Shown piece after piece: positions 1-6,931 of a stretch of 6,985 bases of DNA. The position numbers and the translations under genes were made by a program. The first letter of the stretch is position 1; each line of letters begins with the position of its first letter. The notes beneath the pieces were generated by a model that was not told the origin of the DNA, did no database searches, and saw only the letters and a program-made list of their open reading frames with translations. Source of the DNA: an uncultured Chlorobiota bacterium (GTDB taxonomy: Bacteria > Bacteroidota > Bacteroidia > Bacteroidales > JAADGE01). The stretch spans positions 1 to 6,985 of the forward strand of contig CAMZKI010000190.1 of the NCBI GenBank assembly GCA_947311125.1. Reading direction: 5' to 3'.

Positions 1-33
1 ATTAATTAATATTTTTCAAAAATACATTATATA

Positions 34-68
34 AAAAAACCGCAAGTTTTATTAAAGTTAACCTGCGG
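34..68 (-). terminator. Intrinsic terminator of the 92-1006 gene
   Basis: Read on the minus strand, just downstream of the stop of the membrane-protein gene, the sequence forms a nine-base-pair stem. Arm 68-60 (CCGCAGGTT) pairs with arm 48-40 (AACTTGCGG), with a single G-U wobble, around an 11-base loop. A run of six T follows directly (39-34). A GC-rich stem base followed by a T tract is the standard rho-independent layout. Its position, about 24 bases past the stop codon, fits the end of that transcript. Free energy was not computed. Confidence 0.8.
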
Positions 69-91
69 CTTTCAGCAAATAATTAAATCGT

Positions 92-1006
92 TTATTTCTT
101 CAGGTCATATACCTTATCCCAATTACCTTCATTATTATTATTTTCTTCCAGAGAGCCGACCTTTAATCCCGGATAACGGTCATTTTTTATTGCGTCATCA
201 TTTAAATTCAGGATTAACTGCCTGTCCATTCCGTTCAATAAAACAAGGTTTGGAACTTTTGCTTCAAAAACATTAATTTTTAACCCTCCGGCATCTACTG
301 TCGCAGTATCCATTTCAAATTTATATCCGTTTGTAAAAGGTACGATACCGAACCTGCTAAAATCATATCCTCTGAATAAAGTGTCGGAAATCGCAATTCT
401 TAATGTATCTCTTTTTATAATACCCATTTTCAGAGCTACACGTTCTGCTTTTTCCAGATTATTATCCTGCTGTAAATAAATTGAATCCGGAACACTGCCT
501 TCTTTTCTAATTACGGTCAGTGAATCTGTTTGGATAAAATACTTTAAAGTATCAAGATGCGGAGTATATTTACCGGTTTCATTTTTAAATGCAATTTGTG
601 CCGTTCTTATACGTTTCAGTTCATTAACCGTTGCCTGATATCTTACCTGTTTTTCTTTATTAAATCTTATAGGTGTCATTATACTTTCGTAAAGCATATA
701 TGCTGCAAAAACAGCAAGAGCAGTGAAAATAAAACTTAAAAGATATTTCAGAATCTTGCTGTATGTTGATGCAAAAAAACTACCTGCTATTATTAAAACT
801 ACAATTACTACGCCTGTAACGACACCTAACACAGTTAAAGGAATCTCTATACCGTCGGTAACTGCAAATAATATTATTTCAAGAAGTATGAAATAAACAA
901 TATAAGAACCGTATTTTATCAACTTATTTTTCGATAAACTTTCATTAAAAGTTATAAATGCAACACCGGCTGTAGCCAAAATCAATATAATTATGAATAA
1001 AGTCAT
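92..1006 (-). CDS. Uncharacterised four-helix membrane protein with soluble C-terminal domain
   Basis: This 304-residue protein is not assigned a function. What is visible is four hydrophobic segments in the first third (about residues 2-20, 31-50, 55-76 and 87-107). These are followed by a charged helical stretch (about 115-145) and a roughly 160-residue soluble domain with alternating polar/hydrophobic beta-like pattern, ending in an Asn-rich patch (EENNNNEGNW, 287-296). The stretch LKRIRTAQIAFKNETGKYT (130-148) resembles the region after the transmembrane helix of type II pseudopilins and of similar Bacteroidota proteins of about 300 residues. That resemblance is from memory of patterns, not a search. 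The ATG at 1004-1006 puts the first helix at the extreme N-terminus. A TAnnTTTG-like element lies about 27 bases upstream and a strong terminator follows the stop, so it is probably transcribed alone. It is most likely an inner-membrane protein; its substrate or partner is unknown. Confidence 0.85.
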   Translation of the reverse strand: MTLFIIILILATAGVAFITFNESLSKNKLIKYGSYIVYFILLEIILFAVTDGIEIPLTVLGVVTGVVIVVLIIAGSFFASTYSKILKYLLSFIFTALAVFAAYMLYESIMTPIRFNKEKQVRYQATVNELKRIRTAQIAFKNETGKYTPHLDTLKYFIQTDSLTVIRKEGSVPDSIYLQQDNNLEKAERVALKMGIIKRDTLRIAISDTLFRGYDFSRFGIVPFTNGYKFEMDTATVDAGGLKINVFEAKVPNLVLLNGMDRQLILNLNDDAIKNDRYPGLKVGSLEENNNNEGNWDKVYDLKK

Positions 1007-1032
1007 TATCTTTTAGTTTTTTTGTTCGCTTG

Positions 1033-1040
1033 CAAATTTA
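1033..1040 (-). promoter_or_regulatory. Possible Bacteroidota -7 promoter element
   Basis: On the minus strand the octamer TAAATTTG matches the TAnnTTTG consensus of the primary sigma factor promoter of Bacteroidota. It ends 26 bases before the ATG of the membrane-protein gene. No TTTG-like -33 element is visible at the usual 19-base spacing, where the sequence is nearly pure A/T, so the call rests on one element and its position. Confidence 0.4.
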
Positions 1041-1149
1041 AAAAAAATATCTTTTTTAATAATTTTTTTATTAAATATTTTCAAAAATAGCCTGCGATAC
1101 CCGTACATTTAAAAAATAAATTTAATTTCACGATTTTAAACAAATACGA

Positions 1150-2610
1150 ATGCTAAGTGATTTCCTTTATAATGAAATTATTTCAGAACTTGATTTTGAG
1201 CCTTTAGAAGGTCAAAAAGAACTAATAAAAAAACTGTCTGAATTTACACGAACAGAAAAAAGCAGCAATGAAATATTCCTTCTGAAAGGATATGCAGGAA
1301 CGGGAAAAACTAGTATTATAGCTGCAATTGTAAAAGCTCTGAAAAAAAACAAAATAAAAACAATACTTACGGCACCTACAGGAAGAGCCGCAAAAGTATT
1401 AAGTAAATATGCAAAGAAAGAAGCATTTACCATTCATAAAAAAATATACCGACAACAATCAAGCTCCGGTGCATTCGGAAAATTTGTTCTTGATATTAAT
1501 CTTCATAAAAATACAATTTTTATTGTTGATGAAGCCTCAATGATTGCAAACCAATCGTATGAAAACGTAAATTTCGGATCGGGAAAATTACTTGACGATC
1601 TTATAGAATATGTTTACTCCGGGCAGAATTGCAAATTAATTCTTACGGGCGATACTGCACAACTCCCCCCTGTTAAGTTGGAGATAAGTCCTGCTCTTGA
1701 TATTAAAACTTTGGAAACATACGGATATGATGTTATCGAATTTGAATTGAAAGAAGTGGTAAGACAAGAAAAAGAATCCGGAATATTATATAATGCCACA
1801 AAACTGCGTGAAATACTGAAAAAAAGTATACAGTATGACGAAAGAACTGTTTTTAAAGGCTTTCCTAAAATAAAAACAGATAATTTTAATGATATTGAAA
1901 AAATAAGCGGTGTCGACTTAATAGACGCTATATCCGATGCTTACCACAAATATTCAGAACAAGAAACCGTTATAATTTGTCGTTCCAACAAAAGAGCAAA
2001 CAGGTTTAACCAAGGAATAAGAGCAAAAGTGCACTTTAAAGAAGATGAGATAGGCGGCGGAGATTTAGTAATGGTTGTTAAAAATAACTATTTTTGGGCT
2101 GAAGATTATGAGGAAACAGATTTTATAGCAAACGGCGATACGGCCGAAGTCGTAAGTGTTTCTAACTATACGGAGAGATACGGATACAGGTTTGCCGATG
2201 CCGTGTTAAAGTTTTTTGATTACGGCAACGTCGAAATTAAAGCAAAAATTTTGATAGATACATTGACATCTGATACAGCATCGCTGTCATACGAACAAAA
2301 TAACAAACTGTATAAAAAAATAGAAGAAGATTATTCCCATATAAAAAATAAGCAAAAAAGATTTAAAAAAATAAGAGAAAATCCTTATTTTAATGCTTTG
2401 CAAATAAAATTTGCCTATGCCGTAACCTGCCACAAAGCACAAGGCGGGCAATGGAAAAAAGTTTTCATAGACCAAGGTTGGATTACGGAAGAAATGATTA
2501 ATAAAGAATTTTTACGGTGGCTGTATACAGCCTTTACAAGAGCAGAGAAACAACTTAGTCTGATAAATTTCAGAAAAGAATTTTTTCACGAAGATGATAT
2601 TTCTGAGTAA
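1150..2610 (+). CDS. RecD-like superfamily 1 DNA helicase (ATP-dependent)
   Basis: This is a 486-residue SF1 helicase with the full set of motifs in order. A Q-motif-like glutamine lies at about 22. Then come Walker A GYAGTGKT (47-54), motif Ia TAPTGRAAKVLS (74-85), Walker B IVDEASM (125-131) and motif III LTGDTAQLPPV (165-175). The arginine in VVRQ (203-206) is a likely motif IV. Motif V is AVTCHKAQGGQW (424-435) and motif VI is WLYTAFTRAEKQLSLI (457-472). The last two are typical of the UvrD_C_2 domain of the RecD/Pif1-related group, whose characterised members unwind DNA 5' to 3'. The protein lacks the N-terminal extension of RecD2, and no RecB or RecC gene is nearby. It is therefore best read as the stand-alone short RecD-like helicase common in Bacteroidota, probably acting in repair or recombination in the cytoplasm. 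The inserts at about 225-265 and 370-415 are poor in recognisable motifs. The ATG is the first in frame after an AT-rich leader, and TACATTTA at 1104-1111 is a weak -7 candidate. Confidence 0.93.
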   Translation: MLSDFLYNEIISELDFEPLEGQKELIKKLSEFTRTEKSSNEIFLLKGYAGTGKTSIIAAIVKALKKNKIKTILTAPTGRAAKVLSKYAKKEAFTIHKKIYRQQSSSGAFGKFVLDINLHKNTIFIVDEASMIANQSYENVNFGSGKLLDDLIEYVYSGQNCKLILTGDTAQLPPVKLEISPALDIKTLETYGYDVIEFELKEVVRQEKESGILYNATKLREILKKSIQYDERTVFKGFPKIKTDNFNDIEKISGVDLIDAISDAYHKYSEQETVIICRSNKRANRFNQGIRAKVHFKEDEIGGGDLVMVVKNNYFWAEDYEETDFIANGDTAEVVSVSNYTERYGYRFADAVLKFFDYGNVEIKAKILIDTLTSDTASLSYEQNNKLYKKIEEDYSHIKNKQKRFKKIRENPYFNALQIKFAYAVTCHKAQGGQWKKVFIDQGWITEEMINKEFLRWLYTAFTRAEKQLSLINFRKEFFHEDDISE

Positions 2611-2655
2611 AAAGAATATACGACCAAGATTGCATATCAGTTTTTCGGAAATAGT

Positions 2656-3756
2656 ATGAATATAAAAGACTTTACAGATAAAATAGCTGAAAAATATTTC
2701 GTAAAGCAAGTTAATATTTACGGTGAAAAGTATAAAGATTTAAACACCGACATCGAAAATGCCGTAAAGAAAATTCGCAGAAAAACTCTATGTATTGCAG
2801 GGCTTTACGGAGCACTCGGAGTTCTGCTTCTGTATATCCCGCAATATATTTTCCCTGAATATTTTGCCGGCTCGGAATATATTCTGCCTTTTATTAGATA
2901 TAAGATAAAACTGTCGGCTTTTGAGATTCTTTACGGTTTTATTTTGGTTGCAGCAGAAATAATTTTATTAATGAAAGGAGATATTAAAGCTACAGGTAAA
3001 ATAGCTGCGTTATACAAGTTTAATCCCGATGAAAAGAAAGAAGAAACAGAAAAACTTGTAAAAACAGCACTCAATAAAGACCAAAAAATATATACCGAAA
3101 TAGGCATTAATCCTTATCAAAATTTCTCAAAAACAGGGCTGCTGCTTATGAGAATACTTTTCTTAGCAAAGGCATTTTTGTCAAATTTTATTTTTAAAAT
3201 AATAATCAAACGCGTTATAGGACGATTAGCGATAAGAGAAGTTGTTGATATGGCGGGAATACCGATTTACGCTTTCTGGAATGCTTACGCTTCTGCTCAA
3301 ATTATCCGAAGAACCGATACGCGTATGAAAGCATCAAAAATGATTTATAAAACTGCCGAACATTTCAAGAAAAAGTATCAAAACAACGAAACCTTTAAAA
3401 AACTGCTTTACGATACATTTGAATATATCGCCCTTACCAAAAAAAGCTTCTACCCTTCCGATTTGATTTTTGCAAAACATTTTTTAGCAAGCTTTGAAAT
3501 TCCGATAAAAAAAGAGCATAAATTATCCGAAAATTATCTTGAAAAAGTAAAATCACTGCCCGATGATTTAAAACTCGGCATAGGTCAATTACTTGTTCTC
3601 GGTTTTTTGCTTGACGGAAAAATTGGTGCTTTTGAAATTAAAATTATGAAAAAATTAAAAGAAGAAAATATCATCCCTTACACAAGTGACGAAATCAAAA
3701 ATCGGATAAAAAATTACAAACTCGGAAAAGGATTTGATGAGATGTTTACAAATTAA
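2656..3756 (+). CDS. Uncharacterised membrane-associated helical protein, TerB-like C-terminus
   Basis: This 366-residue protein is not confidently recognised. It has two clear hydrophobic segments (about 44-66 and 85-107). A charged helical linker (about 120-145) follows, then a hydrophobic, glycine-poor helical block (about 160-217) containing RLAIREVVDMAGIPIYAFWN (190-209). The C-terminal helical domain holds LLDGKIGAFEIKIMKKL (318-334), which has the DGKI-x3-E-x3-M-x2-L pattern seen in TerB-like helical domains. The overall arrangement recalls a small family of proteins of this kind also seen in Leptospira, but this is recollection and not a search result. The start is the first ATG after the in-frame stop that ends the helicase gene 45 bases upstream, so the two genes are probably co-transcribed. 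There is no signal peptide and no catalytic motif is apparent. It is likely an inner-membrane protein of unknown role. Confidence 0.85.
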   Translation: MNIKDFTDKIAEKYFVKQVNIYGEKYKDLNTDIENAVKKIRRKTLCIAGLYGALGVLLLYIPQYIFPEYFAGSEYILPFIRYKIKLSAFEILYGFILVAAEIILLMKGDIKATGKIAALYKFNPDEKKEETEKLVKTALNKDQKIYTEIGINPYQNFSKTGLLLMRILFLAKAFLSNFIFKIIIKRVIGRLAIREVVDMAGIPIYAFWNAYASAQIIRRTDTRMKASKMIYKTAEHFKKKYQNNETFKKLLYDTFEYIALTKKSFYPSDLIFAKHFLASFEIPIKKEHKLSENYLEKVKSLPDDLKLGIGQLLVLGFLLDGKIGAFEIKIMKKLKEENIIPYTSDEIKNRIKNYKLGKGFDEMFTN

Positions 3757-3824
3757 AGTCTGCTTAAATATTTTTTCCAACCGATTTGTTTTATTAATTT
3801 TACCGTATTATTTAAAAACAAACA

Positions 3825-5882
3825 ATGAATAAAAAACTGTTTCTTCTAATAAGCCTTACTTTCATTTTTTCTGTATCGTTTTCTCAAATTGTTGATAAAG
3901 AGGCAATAGATAACCTTATCGAAGAAATTGCCGAATCAAGCGATGAAGAGTTAGATTACACCCAGCTCTATGATGACCTTTATTATTATGCCCAAAACCC
4001 CTTAAATCTGAATACGGCAACCCGCGAAGATTTAGAAAAAATTCAATTTCTGAACGATTTTCAAATTGAAGACATTCTGGAATACCAACGAACTGCCGGA
4101 GAAATGCAAAGCATTTACGAACTGCAGCTGCTTGAAAGTTTTTCTGATATAGATATAGAGTATATATTGCCTTTTGTTACGGTTGCACCTAAGCAGGATA
4201 AAGCAATACCGGATTTAAAAGAAGTCGTTAATTACGGAAGAAACAATCTTTTTTTAAGAACTCAGTTTCTTCTGCAGGAACAAAAAGGCTACACTGAAGA
4301 AGTTGACCCGGATAAAAGATATTTGGGAAACAAATTTAAATATTATACACGATATCAATTTAACTATAAACAAAAAATAAAATTAGGGTTTACCGCAGAA
4401 AAAGACCCGGGTGAAGCATTCTTCAATGAATATGAAAAACAGGGGTTTGACTATTATTCAGCTCATCTTGAGGCAAAAAATATCGGAATTTTTAAAACAA
4501 TTACACTCGGAGACTATCAGGTTCGTTTCGGACAGGGACTTATTGCATGGACGGGGATTACTCAAGGAAAATCGTCTTACGTGATGTCGTTAAGAAAAAA
4601 ATATGACGGATTGAGAAAATACTCTTCAACCGATGAAAACAAATTTATGAGAGGAGCCGGAGCAACCGTTAAATTAGGAGACTTTGAATTAACAGGTTTC
4701 GCATCTTTTAAGTACATTGACGGGAACATAGATATTACCGATACACTTACCGATGATGTGCAAAGCGTAACATCATTTCAGGTAACCGGAATGCACCGTA
4801 ACATCAGCGAATTACAAGACAAACATTCTGTATCCGAATTTATTTACGGAGGGAACGTAAATTGGAGATATGAAAAATTCAGATTAGGGGTTTCATATAT
4901 TCAATATTTCTTCGGTTCGGACTTGAATAAAAATCTAAAACCTTACAATCAGTTTGATTTTCAGGGAGATAACGGGCTTAATGCAAGTGTTGATTATCAA
5001 CTGTCATATAAAAACTTTTATTTTTTCGGAGAAGAAGCAATAAGCCGTAACGGAGGCTACGCACTGCTTAACTCTGTTCAGATGAAACTTGCACCTCAGT
5101 TTTCTTTGGCTGTTTTACAGCGATATTACACCAAAGATTATCAGGCATATTATGCAGCAGGCTTCGGTGAGCAGTCAAAAACATCAAATGAAAAAGGACT
5201 GTATTTCGGTGCCGAGATGCATCCTGTCAGAAAACTTTCGCTTTCGGCATATTTTGATACATATCAATTTCCCTGGATGAAATTCAGAACATATGCACCG
5301 TCCGAAGGAGTTGACTTTTTTACGCAATTAGATTATTCCGTCAGTCGGTATGTAAATATTTACCTTCGATATAAACAAGAAAGTAAATATCAAAATTCGA
5401 GCTATGATTATACCGGGGTCGTGCCCGTTATTCCCACAGAAAAGAAGCAACTGCGGTTTCATATAAATTATAAGCTTTCCCGAAATTTAGTCTTGAAAAA
5501 CAGAATAGAATTTGCACAATATTTTACATCGGAAACAGAAAACGAGAACGGTTGGATGATTTTTCAGGACGTAAATTATCAATTCCTGACATTGCCTTTG
5601 AAAATAAATGCCCGTATTGCCTTTTTTGACGCCCCCTACAATGCCCGTATTTATGCTTACGAGAACGATATTCTTTACGGCTACTCAATTCCCGCATACA
5701 GCGGACAGGGAATCCGAACATATTTAACTTTAAAGTACACTGTTATAAAAGATTTTATTGATATTTGGCTGCGTTATGCCAATTTCTCTTATGCTGACAG
5801 AGATGTAATAGGCTCCGGTTATGATGAGATACAGGGAAGTAATAAATCAGAAGTGAAATTTCAGGTAAGGATAAAATTTTAA
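3825..5882 (+). CDS. Outer-membrane beta-barrel protein with N-terminal helix-hairpin-helix region
   Basis: This 685-residue protein opens with a signal peptide: MNKKL, a hydrophobic core at about 5-18, and probable cleavage after SFSQ near residue 21. An acidic linker follows, then a ComEA-like double helix-hairpin-helix region at about 59-118. It begins NPLNLNTATREDLEKIQFL and continues through IIEY-like DILEYQRTAG to a second repeat ending YILPFV. The usual Gly-x-Gly of both hairpins is absent (LNDFQ and FSDID take their places), so DNA binding is doubtful. From about residue 130 to the end the sequence is rich in alternating aromatic/polar strands separated by turns, and it ends in Phe (VRIKF), the usual C-terminal signal for BAM insertion. 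Proteins of this architecture and length are widespread in Bacteroidota, with no established function known to me. The gene starts 68 bases after the preceding gene. A TTTG at 3785-3788 could be a -33 element, but no clean -7 element follows. Confidence 0.9.
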   Translation: MNKKLFLLISLTFIFSVSFSQIVDKEAIDNLIEEIAESSDEELDYTQLYDDLYYYAQNPLNLNTATREDLEKIQFLNDFQIEDILEYQRTAGEMQSIYELQLLESFSDIDIEYILPFVTVAPKQDKAIPDLKEVVNYGRNNLFLRTQFLLQEQKGYTEEVDPDKRYLGNKFKYYTRYQFNYKQKIKLGFTAEKDPGEAFFNEYEKQGFDYYSAHLEAKNIGIFKTITLGDYQVRFGQGLIAWTGITQGKSSYVMSLRKKYDGLRKYSSTDENKFMRGAGATVKLGDFELTGFASFKYIDGNIDITDTLTDDVQSVTSFQVTGMHRNISELQDKHSVSEFIYGGNVNWRYEKFRLGVSYIQYFFGSDLNKNLKPYNQFDFQGDNGLNASVDYQLSYKNFYFFGEEAISRNGGYALLNSVQMKLAPQFSLAVLQRYYTKDYQAYYAAGFGEQSKTSNEKGLYFGAEMHPVRKLSLSAYFDTYQFPWMKFRTYAPSEGVDFFTQLDYSVSRYVNIYLRYKQESKYQNSSYDYTGVVPVIPTEKKQLRFHINYKLSRNLVLKNRIEFAQYFTSETENENGWMIFQDVNYQFLTLPLKINARIAFFDAPYNARIYAYENDILYGYSIPAYSGQGIRTYLTLKYTVIKDFIDIWLRYANFSYADRDVIGSGYDEIQGSNKSEVKFQVRIKF

Positions 5883-5903
5883 AGTTTTATAAAATCGATT
5901 CTT

Positions 5904-6311
5904 TCAAATAAATATTGAATAGCTATTTTTATTTTTTATTGCTTTCAGAACCTTTTGGATATTTTGAAACGTATTTTGAAAATCTTCTTTTTTATACGGT
6001 TTTATAATAACTGCATCAAAACCTGCTTTTTTAATCTCGTCTAATTTTTCTTTTGTTCCGTAAGCTGTTTCTGCAATTACTTTAATTTCAGGATTATTTT
6101 TTCTTATTTTTTTCATCAAATCAACACCGTTAATTTTAGGCATCGAAATATCCGTTATTAAAATATCAATTTTATTATTATCACATAGTTTTACGGCATC
6201 TTCTCCGTTTTTTGCGAAAAATAAATTTATATCATAAGGTTTTAAAAATTCTTTTATTAACAAAGAAGAAAAATAATCATCTTCAGCAATGAGGACATTA
6301 ATTTTTGACAT
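5904..6311 (-). CDS. Stand-alone receiver-domain response regulator
   Basis: This 135-residue protein consists of essentially one REC domain with no output domain. Conserved positions are all visible. The acidic pair is in IAEDD (Asp11, Asp12), the phosphoacceptor is Asp54 in LITDISMP, the switch Thr82 is in ETAYG, and the invariant Lys104 is in IIKPY, followed by a cis-type Pro105. It should therefore be a phosphorylatable CheY/SpoF-like regulator that acts through protein contacts. The KPY context and MPKINGVDLMKKIR (57-70) resemble receivers of hybrid histidine kinases, so it may receive phosphate from a hybrid kinase encoded elsewhere. No kinase lies in the window. Start ATG at 6309-6311; the stop is TGA. 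It is convergent with the barrel gene (21-base gap). It lies downstream of the AraC-type gene on the same strand, but a likely terminator separates them. The short tail after residue 122 (KAIKNKNSYSIFI) has no recognisable domain. Confidence 0.93.
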   Translation of the reverse strand: MSKINVLIAEDDYFSSLLIKEFLKPYDINLFFAKNGEDAVKLCDNNKIDILITDISMPKINGVDLMKKIRKNNPEIKVIAETAYGTKEKLDEIKKAGFDAVIIKPYKKEDFQNTFQNIQKVLKAIKNKNSYSIFI

Positions 6312-6370
6312 AAGCTTAATATTTAAATAAATGCCATAAACTTATTCAATTATAATGACCCGAGAAAAAT

Positions 6371-6398
6371 AAAAAATGCCCATTTTATAAATTAAGCA
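6371..6398 (-). terminator. Probable intrinsic terminator of the AraC-type gene
   Basis: On the minus strand, 38 bases past the stop of the AraC-type gene, 6398-6389 (TGCTTAATTT) can pair with 6385-6377 (AAATGGGCA) around a three-base loop. The stem contains two G-U wobbles and one bulged A. Six T follow (6376-6371), then more T-rich sequence. The stem is weaker than that of the terminator at 34-68, so termination may be partial and let some transcript run into the response regulator. Confidence 0.5.
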
Positions 6399-6435
6399 GT
6401 TTTTGTTTGCGGGGGAATAATCCTGAAAAATAAAT

Positions 6436-6931
6436 TTATTTGTTATGTTTGCGGTAATACGACGGTGTTACTCCGATTTGTTTTTTAAAAACACGAACAA
6501 AGGTTTTTCCGGAATTAAAACCGGACTCAAAACCTATTGCATCAGTAGAAAATTTGTCAAAATCAGAATCTTCAAAAAGTTCTATAGCTTCTTTTATCCT
6601 GTATTGATTTATAAAATCCGAAAAACTTTTTTTATAAACGTTATTAAAAATACCGGAAAGGTAACTTGTATTGGTATTAAGTCTTTCCGCAAGTTCTTTT
6701 AATGTTATATTTTCTTTGTATATTTTATTTTTATCAAATTCGTTCTCTATTTTTGCTAACAACTCTTCTTTTTTCTCATCATCGTAAACAGGGTCTCGCC
6801 TTTTTAGTGCTGAATGGATTAATTGTTCCTTAACAGCTTTAAGTTCTTGTTCTTTCTCGGTAAGCTCGTTATTTCGCTTTACCAAAAATTTGTAAGCATT
6901 ATCTTTTTTTCGAAGCTGAATTAGTATTATT
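6436..6931 (-). CDS. AraC-type transcriptional regulator, C-terminal part (5' end missing)
   Basis: The C-terminal half is an AraC/XylS DNA-binding domain with two helix-turn-helix units. The first is ITLKELAERLNTNTSYLSGI, followed by the linking helix SFSDFINQYRIKEAIELF. The second is AIGFESGFNSGKTFVRVF, followed by the family signature GVTPSYYRK near the stop. Upstream of it is a charged coiled-coil-like helix (KRNNELTEKEQELKAVKEQ), then LRKKDNAYKFL preceded by hydrophobic residues (IILIQ). This layout matches Bacteroidota regulators in which an N-terminal sensor, often TPR repeats, and one transmembrane helix precede the cytoplasmic AraC domain. The frame stays open from 6436 to 6960 and meets TAA at 6961-6963, but those bases lie in the fold-back copy (6932-6985). 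The true 5' end is therefore not represented. The only start-like codon, TTG at 6883-6885, sits inside the helix and is probably spurious. Target genes are unknown. Confidence 0.85.
6678..6731 (+). repeat. Inverted repeat, internal arm (54 bp, inside AraC-type gene)
   Basis: These 54 bases lie in the AraC-type gene and encode, on the minus strand, the residues around KNKIYKENITLKELAERLN at the start of the first helix-turn-helix. They are the perfect reverse complement of the last 54 bases of the window. At the inner end the match stops: 6732 and the complement of 6931 differ. At the outer end it could continue, because the other arm runs off the window. This arm is the natural copy, since it fits the gene's reading frame. 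Confidence 0.95.

Noticed and set aside
2608..2656. The helicase gene and the next gene are in the same reading frame, separated by one stop, suggesting a single broken gene.
   Set aside because: The helicase ends normally after motif VI, the 45-base gap reads as non-coding, and the downstream protein is an unrelated membrane protein with its own ATG.
2512..2709. Minus-strand open frame crossing the junction of the helicase gene and the following gene.
   Set aside because: It is antisense to the ends of two well-supported genes and resembles no protein family. It appears to be a shadow frame.
3785..3811. Candidate promoter before the barrel gene (TTTG followed by TA-rich sequence).
   Set aside because: The -7 part does not match TAnnTTTG and the spacer is off, so it is mentioned only in the gene entry.
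1150..5882. The helicase, TerB-like protein and barrel as a possible defence or DNA-uptake system.
   Set aside because: The helicase and the barrel look like common Bacteroidota housekeeping types, the helix-hairpin-helix region lacks DNA-contact glycines, and no nuclease, effector or mobile-element marker is present. The evidence does not go beyond adjacency.
5871..5890. AT-only palindrome spanning the stop of the barrel gene, considered as a bidirectional terminator for the convergent genes.
   Set aside because: The potential stem contains only A-T and one G-T pair, overlaps the coding end and has no following T tract. This could arise by chance in such AT-rich sequence.
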